Shown in pieces: positions 22,312 through 32,375 of a DNA stretch of 42,160 nucleotides. The position numbers were made by a program, and so were the translations under genes. The stretch lies in contig NW_019773737.1 in the NCBI RefSeq assembly GCF_001039355.2, forward strand, positions 354,746 through 396,905. Direction: 5' to 3'. The stretch is from Lingula anatina. Its lineage: Eukaryota > Brachiopoda > Lingulata > Lingulida > Lingulidae. The notes beneath the pieces are model-generated. The model was not told where the DNA came from. It saw only the letters and a program-made list of their open reading frames with translations, and did not search any database. Within the stretch, counting starts at the first letter, position 1. Each line of letters begins with the position of its first letter.

Positions 22312-22486
22312 TGTTGATGATTGTGTTAGTTGAGACCGTGACCTCTGACATTGTGTTCCGTTCCCATGATGCATTAGTATAATGGTTAGATGTTGAATAA
22401 AGTTCAGTGTTTATTGAACATGTGAATGTTGCGTTGTTCCACATACACACAGTCTGGTCCATACCAAACTGGGACCGAGATCATCA
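22312..22486 (+). repeat. 5' LTR, 175 bp
   Basis: Begins tgttgatgattg and ends atcatca, matching the copies at 29157 and 31299. Contains gaataaagttc (possible polyadenylation signal) and gtataatgg. A tgg immediately follows, as expected for a primer-binding site, but I cannot assign the tRNA. Confidence 0.88.
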
Positions 22487-22603
22487 TGGTGGCATGCGGT
22501 GGAGAATAGAGCAATCTTCATTGACTGAGTGAGTGATAGATAATATTCTCTTAAACATAAGAATATTAACTTTGCCGTTCCACGTGGTCTGTCTACTGAG
22601 AAA

Positions 22604-24481
22604 ATGGCGACTGGAAGCAACGAGGCCGATCCGGCAGTTCCATTTCTCCACGTTAATACCAATTTGCGTCTCCCGCCAGAGCTTAACTTGCAAACCGGTA
22701 ACGTACCCGAAAACTTTAAAGCTTGGAAGAGACAGATTGAAATATACTTACTAGCTAGTGGTATAAAGAAAATGGAGAAAGAAATTCAAGTAGCAACCAT
22801 TATTAACTGTGGCGGTGAATCACTACTCAAAGCATATGATCACTTTGAATGGGGTGATAGCGACCCAAATGACCCAGACGAAGTTCTGAGAAAGATTGAA
22901 GAGTACTGCAACCCCCTCATAAATGAAGTGGTAGAATCACACAGATTCTGGACTACTCCGTATGTGGAACCAATTGATCAGTATGTAACTGAGCTGAAAA
23001 GCAGAGCAGCTTCATGTAATTTAAATTTGGCCAAATGGAGGACCGAATGATAAGGGACAAAATAGTATTCAGTACCAGTGGCAAGCTGCAACAACTGTTA
23101 TTGAGAGAGGGTGACCTTGATATCAGGAAATGCATTAAAATCTGTCACTCCTACCAGCAAGCTAATAATCAAGCAAAACAAATGTCCCAGGCACAGACAA
23201 GTGTTAACAAGCTCCAGCAAACTAAACCTCCACAGAAGCGAAGGCAAGATAAACCTCTGCAGGCCAAGAACAGTAAGCCACATCAGGTTAAACTCTGTAA
23301 ATATTGCAACACCAAGCACAATATGAGAAAGGAAGATTGTCCAGCTTGGGGGAAAACCTGCAATGGCTGCAAAGGTAGGAACCATTTCAAAGTAGTGTGT
23401 AAAAAGGTGCGTATCGTCACAGGGGAAGAAACTCGTGCAGAAGAAGATAGTTGGCTCAATTCTGTGAACTCTGTAAATAAACACAAAAAAACTGATATTT
23501 TGACAGCTCAAATGACTGTTAATGACTGTGAGGTACATTTCCAATTGGACAGTGGAGCAGATGTGAACATTATCAATCAGAGATATGTCAAAAGATCACA
23601 GGCTCATGCATCCTCTATGACTTTACACATGTTTAATGAGTCTACACTCAAACCCCTTGGAGAAGCTGACTTACTAGTACACAACCCAAGGACTGGTGAC
23701 AGTGAAATGGTGCACTTTGTAGTTGTCTCCAATAAGTTACAGCCTATCCTAGGACTGAACGCTATTCAGAAACTTGGTCTTGTTACTGTGAATAAAGACA
23801 AGTTTATTGCCAAAGTAGTGGGGTCTAAGCAGAATGCACCTGGTGACCTCGGTGAAGCAACCCTCACACTTGACCCTGATGTGAAACCCAGAGCATTGCC
23901 ATGTCGCAAGATTCCAATTGCCCTGAAGGACCGTGTCAAAGCAGAGTTGGATTCTCTAGTAGAGCGACAAATACTGATACCAGTGACTGAGCCTACACCA
24001 TGGGTTAGTCAGATGGCTATTGTGCAGAAGCCTAATGGAAAAAATTAGAGTGTGCATTGATCCACAACCTCTTAATACAGCGCTGATGAGAGAGCACTAT
24101 AGACTGCCAGTATTAGATGACATACTGCCAGAATTGAACAATGCTAAAATATTTTCACAACTAGATGTTAAAGAGGCGTTTTATCATGTCCGCCTGGACG
24201 AGGAGTCAAGCAAATTCACGACAATGATAACACCGTATGGTCGCTTTAGGTGGTCCAGACTGCCGTTTGGTCTAAAAGTCTCGAGTGAAATATTTCAGAG
24301 GAAATTGGATGAAGCCCTGAGTGACATAGATGGAATATTCTGTGTTGTAGATGATATCATTATCGCGGGACAGGGTGATACAGAAGCAGAAGCTAAAGCA
24401 GACAATGAAAAGAAGCTGAGCATACTGAAACAGAGGTGTGCTGAAAGAAACATAGTTCTCAATGAAGAGAAACAGAAAATG
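22604..24481 (+). pseudogene. gag-pol copy 1, 5' part (gag, zinc knuckle, protease, partial RT)
   Basis: ATG 22604 starts MATGSNEADPAVPF. Gag is followed by a CX2CX4HX4C-like knuckle region (CKYCNTKHNMRKEDC...CNGCKGRNHFKVVC), the aspartic protease motif QLDSGADVNII (about 23543-23575) and reverse transcriptase to the VDDIII catalytic box (about 24347). Two frameshifts are visible against the second copy: about 4 extra bases near 23022-23030 and one extra A near 24043. The sequence is cut by the 'n' at 24482. Confidence 0.85.
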
Positions 24482-24482
24482 N

Positions 24483-27417
24483 AATACCAATTTGCGTCTC
24501 CCGCCAGAGCTTAACTTGCAAACCGGTAACGTACCCGAAAACTTTAAAGCTTGGAAGAGACAGATTGAAATATACTTACTAGCTAGTGGTATAAAGAAAA
24601 TGGAGAAAGAAATTCAAGTAGCAACCATTATTAACTGTGGCGGTGAATCACTACTCAAAGCATATGATCACTTTGAATGGGGTGATAGCGACCCAAATGA
24701 CCCAGACGAAGTTCTGAGAAAGATTGAAGAGTACTGCAACCCCCTCATAAATGAAGTGGTAGAATCACACAGATTCTGGACTACTCCGTATGTGGAACCA
24801 ATTGATCAGTACGTAACTGAGCTGAAAAGCAGAGCAGCTTCATGTAATTTTGGCCAAATGGAGGACCGAATGATAAGGGACAAAATAGTATTCAGTACCA
24901 GTGGCAAGCTGCAACAACTGTTATTGAGAGAGGGTGACCTTGATCTCAGGAAATGCATTAAAATCTGTCACTCCTACCAGCAAGCTAATAATCAAGCAAA
25001 GCAAATGTCCCAGGCACAGACAAGTGTTAACAAACTCCAGCAAACTAAACCTCCACGGAAGCGAAGGCAAGATAAACCTCTGCAGGCCAAGAACAGTAAG
25101 CCACATCAGGTTAAACTCTGTAAATATTGCAACACCAAGCACAATATGAGAAAGGAAGATTGTCCAGCTTGGGGGAAAACCTGCAATGGCTGCAAAGGTA
25201 GGAACCATTTCAAAGTAGTGTGTAAAAAGGTGCGTGTCGTCACAGGGGAAGAAACTTGTGCAGAAGAAGATAGTTGGCTCAATTCTGTGAACTCTGTAAA
25301 TAAGCACAGAAAAACTGATATTTTGACAGCTCAAATGACTGTAAATGACTGTGATGTACATTTCCAATTGGACAGTGGAGCAGATGTGAACATTATCAAT
25401 CAGAGATATGTCAAAAGATCACAGGCTCTTGCATCCTCTATGACTTTACACATGTTTAATGAGTCTACACTCAAACCCCTTGGAGAAGCTGACTTACTAG
25501 TACACAACCCAAGGACTGGTGACAGTGAAATGGTGCACTTTGTAGTTGTCTCCAATAAGTTACAGCCTATCCTAGGACTGAACGCTATTCAGAAACTTGG
25601 TCTTGTTACTGTGAATAAAGACAAGTTTATTGCCAAAGTAGTGGGATCTAAGCAGAATGCACCCGGTGACCTCGGTGAAGCAACCCTCACACTTGACCCT
25701 GACGTGAAACCCAGAGCATTGCCATGTCGCAAGATTCCAATTGCCCTGAAGGACCGTGTCAAAGCAGAGTTGGATTCTCTAGTAGAGCGACAAATACTGA
25801 TACCAGTGACTGAGCCTACACCATGGGTTAGTCAGATGGCTATTGTGCAGAAGCCTAATGGAAAAATTAGAGTGTGCATTGATCCACAACCTCTTAATAC
25901 AGCGCTGATGAGAGAGCACTACAGACTGCCAGTATTGGATGACATACTGCCAGAATTGAACAATGCAAAAATATTTTCACAGCTGGACGTTAAAGAGGCG
26001 TTTTATCATGTCCGCCTTGACGAGGAGTCAAGCAAATACACGACAATGATAACGCCGTATGGTCGTTTAGGTGGTCCAGACTGCCGTTTGGTCTAAAAGT
26101 CTCGAGTGAAATATTTCAGAGGAAATTGGATGAAGCCCTGAGTGACATAGATGGAATATTCTGTGTTGTAGATGATATCATTATCGCGGGACAGGGTGAT
26201 ACAGAAGCAGAAGCTAAAGCAGACAATGAAAAGAAGCTGAGCATACTGAAACAGAGGTGTGCTGAAAGAAACATAGTTCTCAATGAAGAGAAACAGAAAA
26301 CGGGCCTAACGGAGATCACTTTCCATGGACATAAAATCTCTAAAGATGGAGTAAAAGTTGACGCAGCCAAAGTGAAAGCCATAATTGATATGCCATCACC
26401 CACTGATGTGAGCAGTGTCAAGCGTTTGTGTGGCATGGTGCAATACCTATCGCGCTTCTTACCAGACCTCTCAGGCATGATGGAGCCGATCAGAGAGCTT
26501 ACTAGAAAAGACGTACCATTTCAGTGGACTAAGCAATGTGAAATGGCACTCAACACAGTGAAAGAAAGCCTAACTAAAGCACCATTGCTGGCATATTTCA
26601 ATCCTGAGAAGGAAGTTCGACTCCAAGTGGATAGCAGCCAACATGGATTGGGCGCTGTGCTGTTACAAGAAGGCAAGCCAGTGGAGTATGCCTCGAGATC
26701 ACTTACAGCATCAGAAAGGAAGTGGGCCCAGATTGAGAAGGAAGCACTCGCTATCTTGTATGGTTTAGAGCGTTTTGATCAATATACCTATGGACGGAAG
26801 GTGATAATTGAAAACGACCACAAACCATTGGACTCTATCCTACGTAAACCCCTCAGCAGTGCTCCCAAGCGTCTACAAGACATCATGATGAGACTATATC
26901 GATATGACTTCGAATTTCACTTTGTAAAGGGAACCTCACTCATCATTGCAGACTGTCTAAGTAGAGCACATTTGATGGATGACCTAGAGCACCGACCTAG
27001 AATCATGGACATCAGAGTGAATGAAGACATCTCCGATGCAAGATTGATTGAAATTCGTGATGCAACCTTAGCTGATGAGGACATGCAAGTTCTTAGTGAC
27101 CTTATTGAAAATGGTTGGCCAGAGTCAAAAGTGAGTACACCAGATGTGTGTAAGCCATATTATGATATAAGAGACACACTTAGCTTGTATATGAAGGCAT
27201 AATTGTTAAAGGGGAAGCTGTAGTCATTCCTAAAACAATGCGTGCAGATATTAAGAAAAGATTGCACAAATCACACTGTGGCTATGACTCAATGATAAGA
27301 AGAGCCAGGGGAACAGTATATTGGCCGAGCATGAATGCTGAGATTAAACAGTTGGCTGATAACTGTGAGGCATGTCAAGAAATGAAGCCAAGAACCAGTA
27401 AAAACCTTCTTAATCAG
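24483..27417 (+). pseudogene. gag-pol copy 2 (gag to integrase zinc-binding region)
   Basis: Re-enters gag at the position equal to 22655 and continues through protease and reverse transcriptase (VDDIII about 26168), then RNase H (VDSSQHGLGAVLLQ; ENDHKPLDSI) and the start of integrase (HKSHCGYDSM...CEAC). One base is missing near 26068 relative to copy 1 (breaking the PYGR region), and two extra bases near 27190 break the frame before integrase. It ends at the 'n' at 27418. Confidence 0.85.
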
Positions 27418-27418
27418 N

Positions 27419-28627
27419 GTTCCTAAAACAATGCGTGCAGATATTAAGAAAAGATTGCACAAGTCACACTGTGGCTATGACTCAATGATAAGAAGAGCCA
27501 GAGGAACAGTATATTGGCCGAGCATGAATGCTGAGATTAAACAGTTAGCTGATAACTGTGAGGCATGTCAAGAAATGAAGGCAAGAACCAGTAAAAACCT
27601 TCTTAATCAGCATGATCAAGGAACGAGTGCATGGCAGAAAGTTGGTTTAGATTTGTTTGAAATCAAAGGTAGAAATTACCTTGTGACAGTTGATTATTAC
27701 AGCAACTTTATAGAAGTAGACTATCTGAGCACTACTACTTCCAATGTGGTTATCGCGATTCTGAAGAAGCATTTTGCGAGATATGGTGTCCCGATCACCA
27801 TAGTATCTGATGGTGGGCCGCAGTTTGCGTCAAGTGTGTTTGACCAATTCACGAAGAAATGGGGTATAAGACACATAAAATCAAGCCCACACTACCCAAG
27901 AGCAAACGGAAAGGCTGAATCGGCAGTAAAAACTGTAAAACACCTTATGTACAAATGCGTTAAAAACAATGAGGATCAGTTTGAAGCTCTATTAGAACTG
28001 AGAAATGTACCAAGACAAGAAACTGGGCTGAGCCCGTACCAAATGGTGTTTGGAAAGCCAGGACGTACATTCTTACCGTCAGTTGCTAAGAAAAGCAAGG
28101 ATCCTCAGGTGTTAGAAAAGATCAACAAAAGAAATAAATCTGTGAAGAAATACCATGATAAGAGTGCGCGTGACCTGCCTAAGCTCAAAATAGGTCAAAA
28201 TGTATACTTTGAACAAAAACAAAATCAACAATGGATTTTAGGAAAAGTATTGGACACATGTGATGAACATAGTTACCAGGTCAAAGCCCAGGATGGAGCT
28301 ACCTATAGAAGGAATAGAATACACATTCGTCCAACGAAAATTGAACCCTACATTCGTGATAAATCTCCATCACGTATGATGAACAGTGAATTTCCAACTA
28401 GTGGAAAACTACAGGACTGTCAGAATCCTATGTATACTCCAAGTGACAATGTTACAAAACAGTGTGAGAATTATCACAGTGCTGCGAATGCTAATGAACT
28501 GACTGAAACAAAAACTGTGGAAACTGCAGATTCTATTAAGACTGGAAATGAAATTCCACAAATCATAAGACCAAAACGTGAGTGCAGAAAGCCCAATTAT
28601 CTTAAGGACTATGTAGTTTACAAGTGA
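27419..28627 (+). CDS. Integrase region of the Gypsy element (copy 3)
   Basis: Open from ATG 27431 to the stop at 28627. HHCC zinc-binding module (HKSHCGY..., CEACQEM), then the catalytic core with Asp in VGLDLFE, Asp in VSDGGPQF and Glu in NGKAESAV (a D,D-35-E pattern). A C-terminal region with basic DNA-binding character follows, ending KPNYLKDYVVYK. It is the end of a polyprotein, not a free-standing gene. It overlaps 27229-27417 in sequence. Confidence 0.85.
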   Translation, partial: VPKTMRADIKKRLHKSHCGYDSMIRRARGTVYWPSMNAEIKQLADNCEACQEMKARTSKNLLNQHDQGTSAWQKVGLDLFEIKGRNYLVTVDYYSNFIEVDYLSTTTSNVVIAILKKHFARYGVPITIVSDGGPQFASSVFDQFTKKWGIRHIKSSPHYPRANGKAESAVKTVKHLMYKCVKNNEDQFEALLELRNVPRQETGLSPYQMVFGKPGRTFLPSVAKKSKDPQVLEKINKRNKSVKKYHDKSARDLPKLKIGQNVYFEQKQNQQWILGKVLDTCDEHSYQVKAQDGATYRRNRIHIRPTKIEPYIRDKSPSRMMNSEFPTSGKLQDCQNPMYTPSDNVTKQCENYHSAANANELTETKTVETADSIKTGNEIPQIIRPKRECRKPNYLKDYVVYK

Positions 28628-29145
28628 AATTGCTGTAAACATGATAAGACATTTTCTAAGGACTGTTTACATGGACTGTAATTTGTTTCAGGAATCACTG
28701 GATTTCCTTGTTCTTGTATGCAAATTTGTGCATTGTTTTCATTGACATTATCAGAACAGTTGTGATTTTCTTGTTCACTTACATTCAAATGTTTGATATT
28801 TGAATCTTTAAAGGACAATGTTACTTAAAGTTTAATGTATGTTTACGTGTTCAACGACTGAAAAGGAACACTGGCAGATTGTTTGCAAAAAACTATGATA
28901 TTCATAGACTTTTCTATTGTGGAATGGAGAACTGTTTATTCTGGAATTGTATTAAATGCAAGGAAATGCATTGCCATAAATGACTGTCAAAGACTGGTTA
29001 CACTTGCATTGACTTTGATCAGTATGGATCTAGATCTGAGCACCAGACAGATCATATTTTATTGGGAAACAGTATTTGTATTGTGAACTTGTTATATCTC
29101 CTCTTAGCTCACTTTGTCTTTGTAGAGCATATTTTTCTTTTATAA
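28628..29145 (+). other. Untranslated 3' part of the Gypsy element
   Basis: Non-coding DNA between the pol stop and the polypurine tract, matched by 30681-31287 in the second copy. Confidence 0.7.
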
Positions 29146-29156
29146 AGAAGGGGGGA
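29146..29156 (+). promoter_or_regulatory. Polypurine tract before the 3' LTR
   Basis: A purine run, aagaagggggga or nearly so, abuts the LTR start tgttg, where plus-strand synthesis primes in LTR elements. The same tract precedes the LTR at 31299. Confidence 0.75.
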
Positions 29157-29331
29157 TGTTGATGATTGTGTTACTTGAGACTGTGACCTCTGACATTGTG
29201 TTCCGTTCCCATGATGCATTAGTATAATGGTTAGGTGTTGAATAAAGTTCAGTGTTTATTGAACATGTGAATATTGTGTTGTTCCACATACACACAGTCT
29301 GGTCCATACAAAACTTGGACCGAGATCAACA
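29157..29331 (+). repeat. 3' LTR, 175 bp
   Basis: Matches 22312-22486 with a few substitutions; ends atcaaca. Confidence 0.88.
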
Positions 29332-29580
29332 TGAGTGAGAAAGGATTAACTGTAAACGCTAAAAAGTCAAGTTTAATTGCAGAGAAATTTCGTTCTATGG
29401 ACATGTATTTTCCGCTGAAAGACCAGTGATTTCACTTTACCCAGGTAAAGTGAAATCACAGGTCGAAATGGAAAAACCAACAAATGTGTCTGAACTTTGT
29501 TCATTGTTAGGCATGGCGCAATATTCGTTGAGATTTATAAACAATTTTGCAACTATTACGGAGTCACTGAGACGACTTAG
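29332..29580 (+). pseudogene. Fragment of a different Gypsy reverse transcriptase
   Basis: Translates as EKGLTVNAKKSS..., then after a stop codon PTNVSELCSLLGMAQYSLRF and NFATITESLRRL. This is the end of the reverse transcriptase domain of another Gypsy lineage, with frameshift and stop damage. Its abrupt start at the LTR edge may be an insertion boundary or a misjoin. Confidence 0.7.
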
Positions 29581-30127
29581 GGGAGACCGGGGCTAGTTGG
29601 ACCCCGGGGTAAGTTGGCCCCCCGTCAATTTATGAAAAAGTAACTACGAGGTAAAAAAAATAATTGGCCACGGTACTCTTGTAAAGTGACCGTAGCCTAC
29701 AATGCTAAAGAAGTGTAGGACGTCAAATAGTTTTACTAAAGCGGCGAGTCGAAATAAACGATTTTTGCACCTAAAAGTAATTTAAAAATCTATTTTCATA
29801 GGCTTTTGATCGAATATAATATATGTATAGGGCATCAAACTGAAGCTCATTGATTCAAGTTTCACAGAGATGTATCATCGTTGCTCATTCTAGCACCATA
29901 AATGGCTACCATCCTTCAAAATAAAAAATGTGCATCCGGGGCTAGTTGGCCCCCTTGACTCGGGGCAAGTTGGACTCTCATATTACCCACAAACCTTTGC
30001 GCGCAACAGAGCTAGAGACCATTGTTTAAACAAACTCAATGGTTTAAAAAATTTACTATTCGTTTTCATTCATTAAAAATCTGCTTTATACCATTATTAA
30101 TTTATTCTTAATTAAAACAAAAATTTT
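29581..30127. mobile_element. Repeat with ggggctagttgg motifs, ending at an 'n' join
   Basis: ggggctagttggaccccggg at 29590 and related words (ggggtaagttgg, ggggctagttgg, ggggcaagttgg) recur at both ends of about 400 bp (to about 29980), followed by AT-rich DNA up to the 'n' at 30128. This word family looks like an interspersed repeat. Confidence 0.5.
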
Positions 30128-30128
30128 N

Positions 30129-30680
30129 CCGTCACTTGCTAAGAAAAGCAAGGATCCTCAGGTGTTAGAAAAGATCAACAAAAGAAACAAATCTGTGAAG
30201 AAATACCATGATAAGAGTGCGCGTGACCTGCCTAAGCTCAAAATAGGTCAAAATGTATACTTTGAACAAAAACAAAATCAACAATGGATTTTAGGAAAAG
30301 TATTGGACACATGTGATGAACATAGTTACCAGGTCAAAGCCCAGGATGGAGCTACCTATAGAAGGAATAGGATACACATACGTCCAACGAAAATTGAACC
30401 CTACATTCGTGATAAATCTCCAGCACGTATGACTAACAGTGAATTACCAACTGGTGGAAAACTACAGGACTGTCAGAATCCTATGTATACTCCAAGTGAC
30501 AATGTTACAAAACAGTGTGAGAATTATCACAGTGCTGCTAATGCTAATGAACTGACTGAAACAAAAACTGTGGAATCTGCAGATTCTATTAAGACTGGAA
30601 ATGAAATTCCACAAACAATAAGACCAAAACGTGAGTGCAGAAAGCCCAATTATCTTAAGGACTATGTAGTTTACAAGTGA
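30129..30680 (+). pseudogene. Integrase C-terminal fragment (second copy)
   Basis: Open and almost identical to 28077-28627, ending KPNYLKDYVVYK. The catalytic core is missing because of the join at 30128. Confidence 0.8.
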
Positions 30681-30838
30681 AATTGCTGTAAACATGATAC
30701 ATTTTCTAAGGACTGTTTACATGGACTGTAATTTGTTTCAGGAATCACTATGTAGTTTACAAGTGAAATTGCTATAAACATGATAAGACATTTTCTAAGG
30801 ACTGTTTACATGGACTGTAATTTGTTTCAGGAATCACT
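30661..30838. repeat. ~86-bp tandem duplication in the Gypsy 3' region
   Basis: Units start actatgtagtttacaagtg at 30661 and 30747. The second unit has 4 extra bases (agac). Confidence 0.85.
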
Positions 30839-31298
30839 GGATTTCCTTGTTCTTGTATGCAAATTTGTGCATTGTTTTCATTGACATTATCAGAACAGTT
30901 GTGATTTTCTTGTTTACTTACATTCAAATGTTTGATATTTGAATCTTTAAAGGACAATGTTACTTAAAGTTTAATGTATGTTTACGTGTTCAACGACTGA
31001 AAAGGAACACTGGCAGATTGTTTGCAAAAACTTTATTATATTCATAGACTTTTCTATTGTGGAATGGAGAACTGTTTATTCTGGAGTTGTATTAAATGCA
31101 AGGAAATGCATTGCCATACATGACAGTCAAAGACTGGTTACACATACATTGACTTTGATCAGTATGGATCTAGATCTGAGCACCAGACAGATCATATTTT
31201 GATTGGGCAACAGTATTTGTATTGTGAACTTGTTATATCTCCTCTTAGCTCACTTTGTCCTTTGTAGAGCATATTTTTCTTTTATAAAGAAGGGGGGA

Positions 31299-31473
31299 TG
31301 TTGATGATTGTGTTAGTTGAGACCGTGACCTCTGACATTGTGTTCCGTTCCCATGATGCATTAGTATAATGGTTAGGTATTGAATAAAGTTCAGTGTTTA
31401 TTGAACATGTGAATGTTGCGTTGTTCCACATACACACAGTCTGGTCCATACAAAACTGGGACCAAGATCAACA
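31299..31473 (+). repeat. LTR, third copy, 175 bp
   Basis: Matches the other two LTRs; preceded by the same polypurine tract; ends atcaaca. Confidence 0.88.
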
Positions 31474-31704
31474 GGTATTTCACTGAATTATGAAACCTCC
31501 CAAATAGTGAACTATGAGACTTTGCGTAACATGGTACACGGTATAGGTCCGAAAGAGGTGTCAACCACTACACACCATAAAATTGTGAGAGACACTCTGA
31601 ATAAAGAACTGTTCTCTAAAAGGGAGGATAAAGTTTACCGGGTTGTGTACACTAAACGTGTCATTCAGCAAGACTCATTTGATACACTACCATACGGCTA
31701 TTAA
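31474..31704 (+). CDS. Unrecognised coding-like segment abutting the LTR
   Basis: Open without a stop from the first base after the LTR to TAA 31702-31704 (about 76 codons). Residues include SLNYETSQIVNYETLRNMV and VYRVVYTKRVIQQDSFDTLP; composition looks protein-like and not AT-driven. I do not recognise it. It could be the last exon of a host gene cut by the element, or part of another mobile element. No matching 5' half is visible left of 22312. Confidence 0.4.
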   Translation, partial: GISLNYETSQIVNYETLRNMVHGIGPKEVSTTTHHKIVRDTLNKELFSKREDKVYRVVYTKRVIQQDSFDTLPYGY

Positions 31705-32046
31705 ATTTCATAAACTGCTGAGTAGTGTTGTTTATATAATTATCATCTTTCATTTTGTTGTACATACATTGTTTTGGTGTTTTAATCTGTATATACAACT
31801 GATAATTCACCATAATCAACTTGTAATGCAATTATGTATCATAATTATTATCTTTCAGTAAAATAGACATTTATGTCCATTGTTTTAATGTGTACATACA
31901 ACTGTTAAATCACTATAATCAACTTCTTACAATGCTGGAAGATTTTAATAAAATCATGTTTTTATTTACAACTATACTTGTTTGTCACTATATTGTGCCC
32001 TTTATCCTTAGTAATTCTTTAAAATCTCCTACTGTTTTAATATCAA

Positions 32047-32158
32047 GCCCAGGCCCGTTCTGTGACGTCATCCGTTACCATAGTGAAACGTAAACATTAC
32101 CCCGACATGCCCAGGCCCGTTCTGTGACGTCATCCGTTACCATAGTAAAACGTAAACA
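32047..32158. repeat. Direct repeat, 62-bp period, each copy with a CRE palindrome
   Basis: Two ~50-bp copies (32047-32096 and 32109-32158) starting gcccaggcccgttctg, nearly identical. Each contains TGACGTCA (32063-32070 and 32125-32132), the full cAMP-response-element palindrome. GC-rich against an AT-rich background. Confidence 0.8.
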
Positions 32159-32299
32159 AAAATAGGGAGTCTTGTTTGTTTACTTAAAAAATTGTTTGTT
32201 TATTTTGTAAACATCCCCCATTGTTCGCTATAGGTTTTCCATTGTTCAAATGACGTAACATAACAATAGAAAAAAATGGAATTCTTTTGTTACTTATAG

Positions 32300-32375
32300 T
32301 ACGGATGTTACTACTTACGTAGCTCTCATCTCCAGCCTCTTCCTAGCTGTGCTTGCTGTCATCATTGGTCTGTGA
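32300..32375 (+). CDS. Possible orphan terminal exon encoding a membrane helix
   Basis: After a good acceptor (ttgttacttatag), the frame reads TDVTTYVALISSLFLAVLAV, then IIGL and a stop at 32373-32375: a C-terminal membrane helix or GPI-type tail. No partner exon was identified, so this may be chance. Confidence 0.25.

Larger units (their letters stand above)
22312..29331 (+). mobile_element. Ty3/Gypsy LTR retrotransposon, broken, with assembly joins
   Basis: Two 175-bp LTRs (22312-22486, 29157-29331) bound gag, protease, reverse transcriptase, RNase H and integrase regions in Gypsy order, with a polypurine tract just before the 3' LTR. Internal sequence occurs twice (22655-24481 repeated from 24483; 27229-27417 repeated from 27421) on either side of single 'n' bases. 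The span is therefore a stitch of overlapping copies or alleles; with the overlaps collapsed the element would be about 5.0 kb. Several frameshifts are present. No 5-bp target duplication matches across the outer LTR edges. Confidence 0.88.
30129..31473 (+). mobile_element. Second copy of the Gypsy 3' end with LTR
   Basis: Starts after an 'n' inside integrase (equal to 28077) and includes the C-terminal coding part to the stop at 30680, the 3' untranslated region, the polypurine tract and an LTR at 31299-31473. It carries an internal ~86-bp tandem duplication (30661-30838) absent from the first copy, so it is a distinct copy or allele. Confidence 0.85.

Noticed and set aside
23098-23544. 148-codon minus-strand frame (and its twin at 24921-25367)
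   Set aside because: Antisense shadow of the retroelement gag/protease; present in both copies because the copies are nearly identical.
22312-29331. CRISPR-like or other defence-system reading of the repeated segments
   Set aside because: The repeats are LTRs and assembly overlaps of a Gypsy element in eukaryotic DNA; no spacer-repeat pattern exists.
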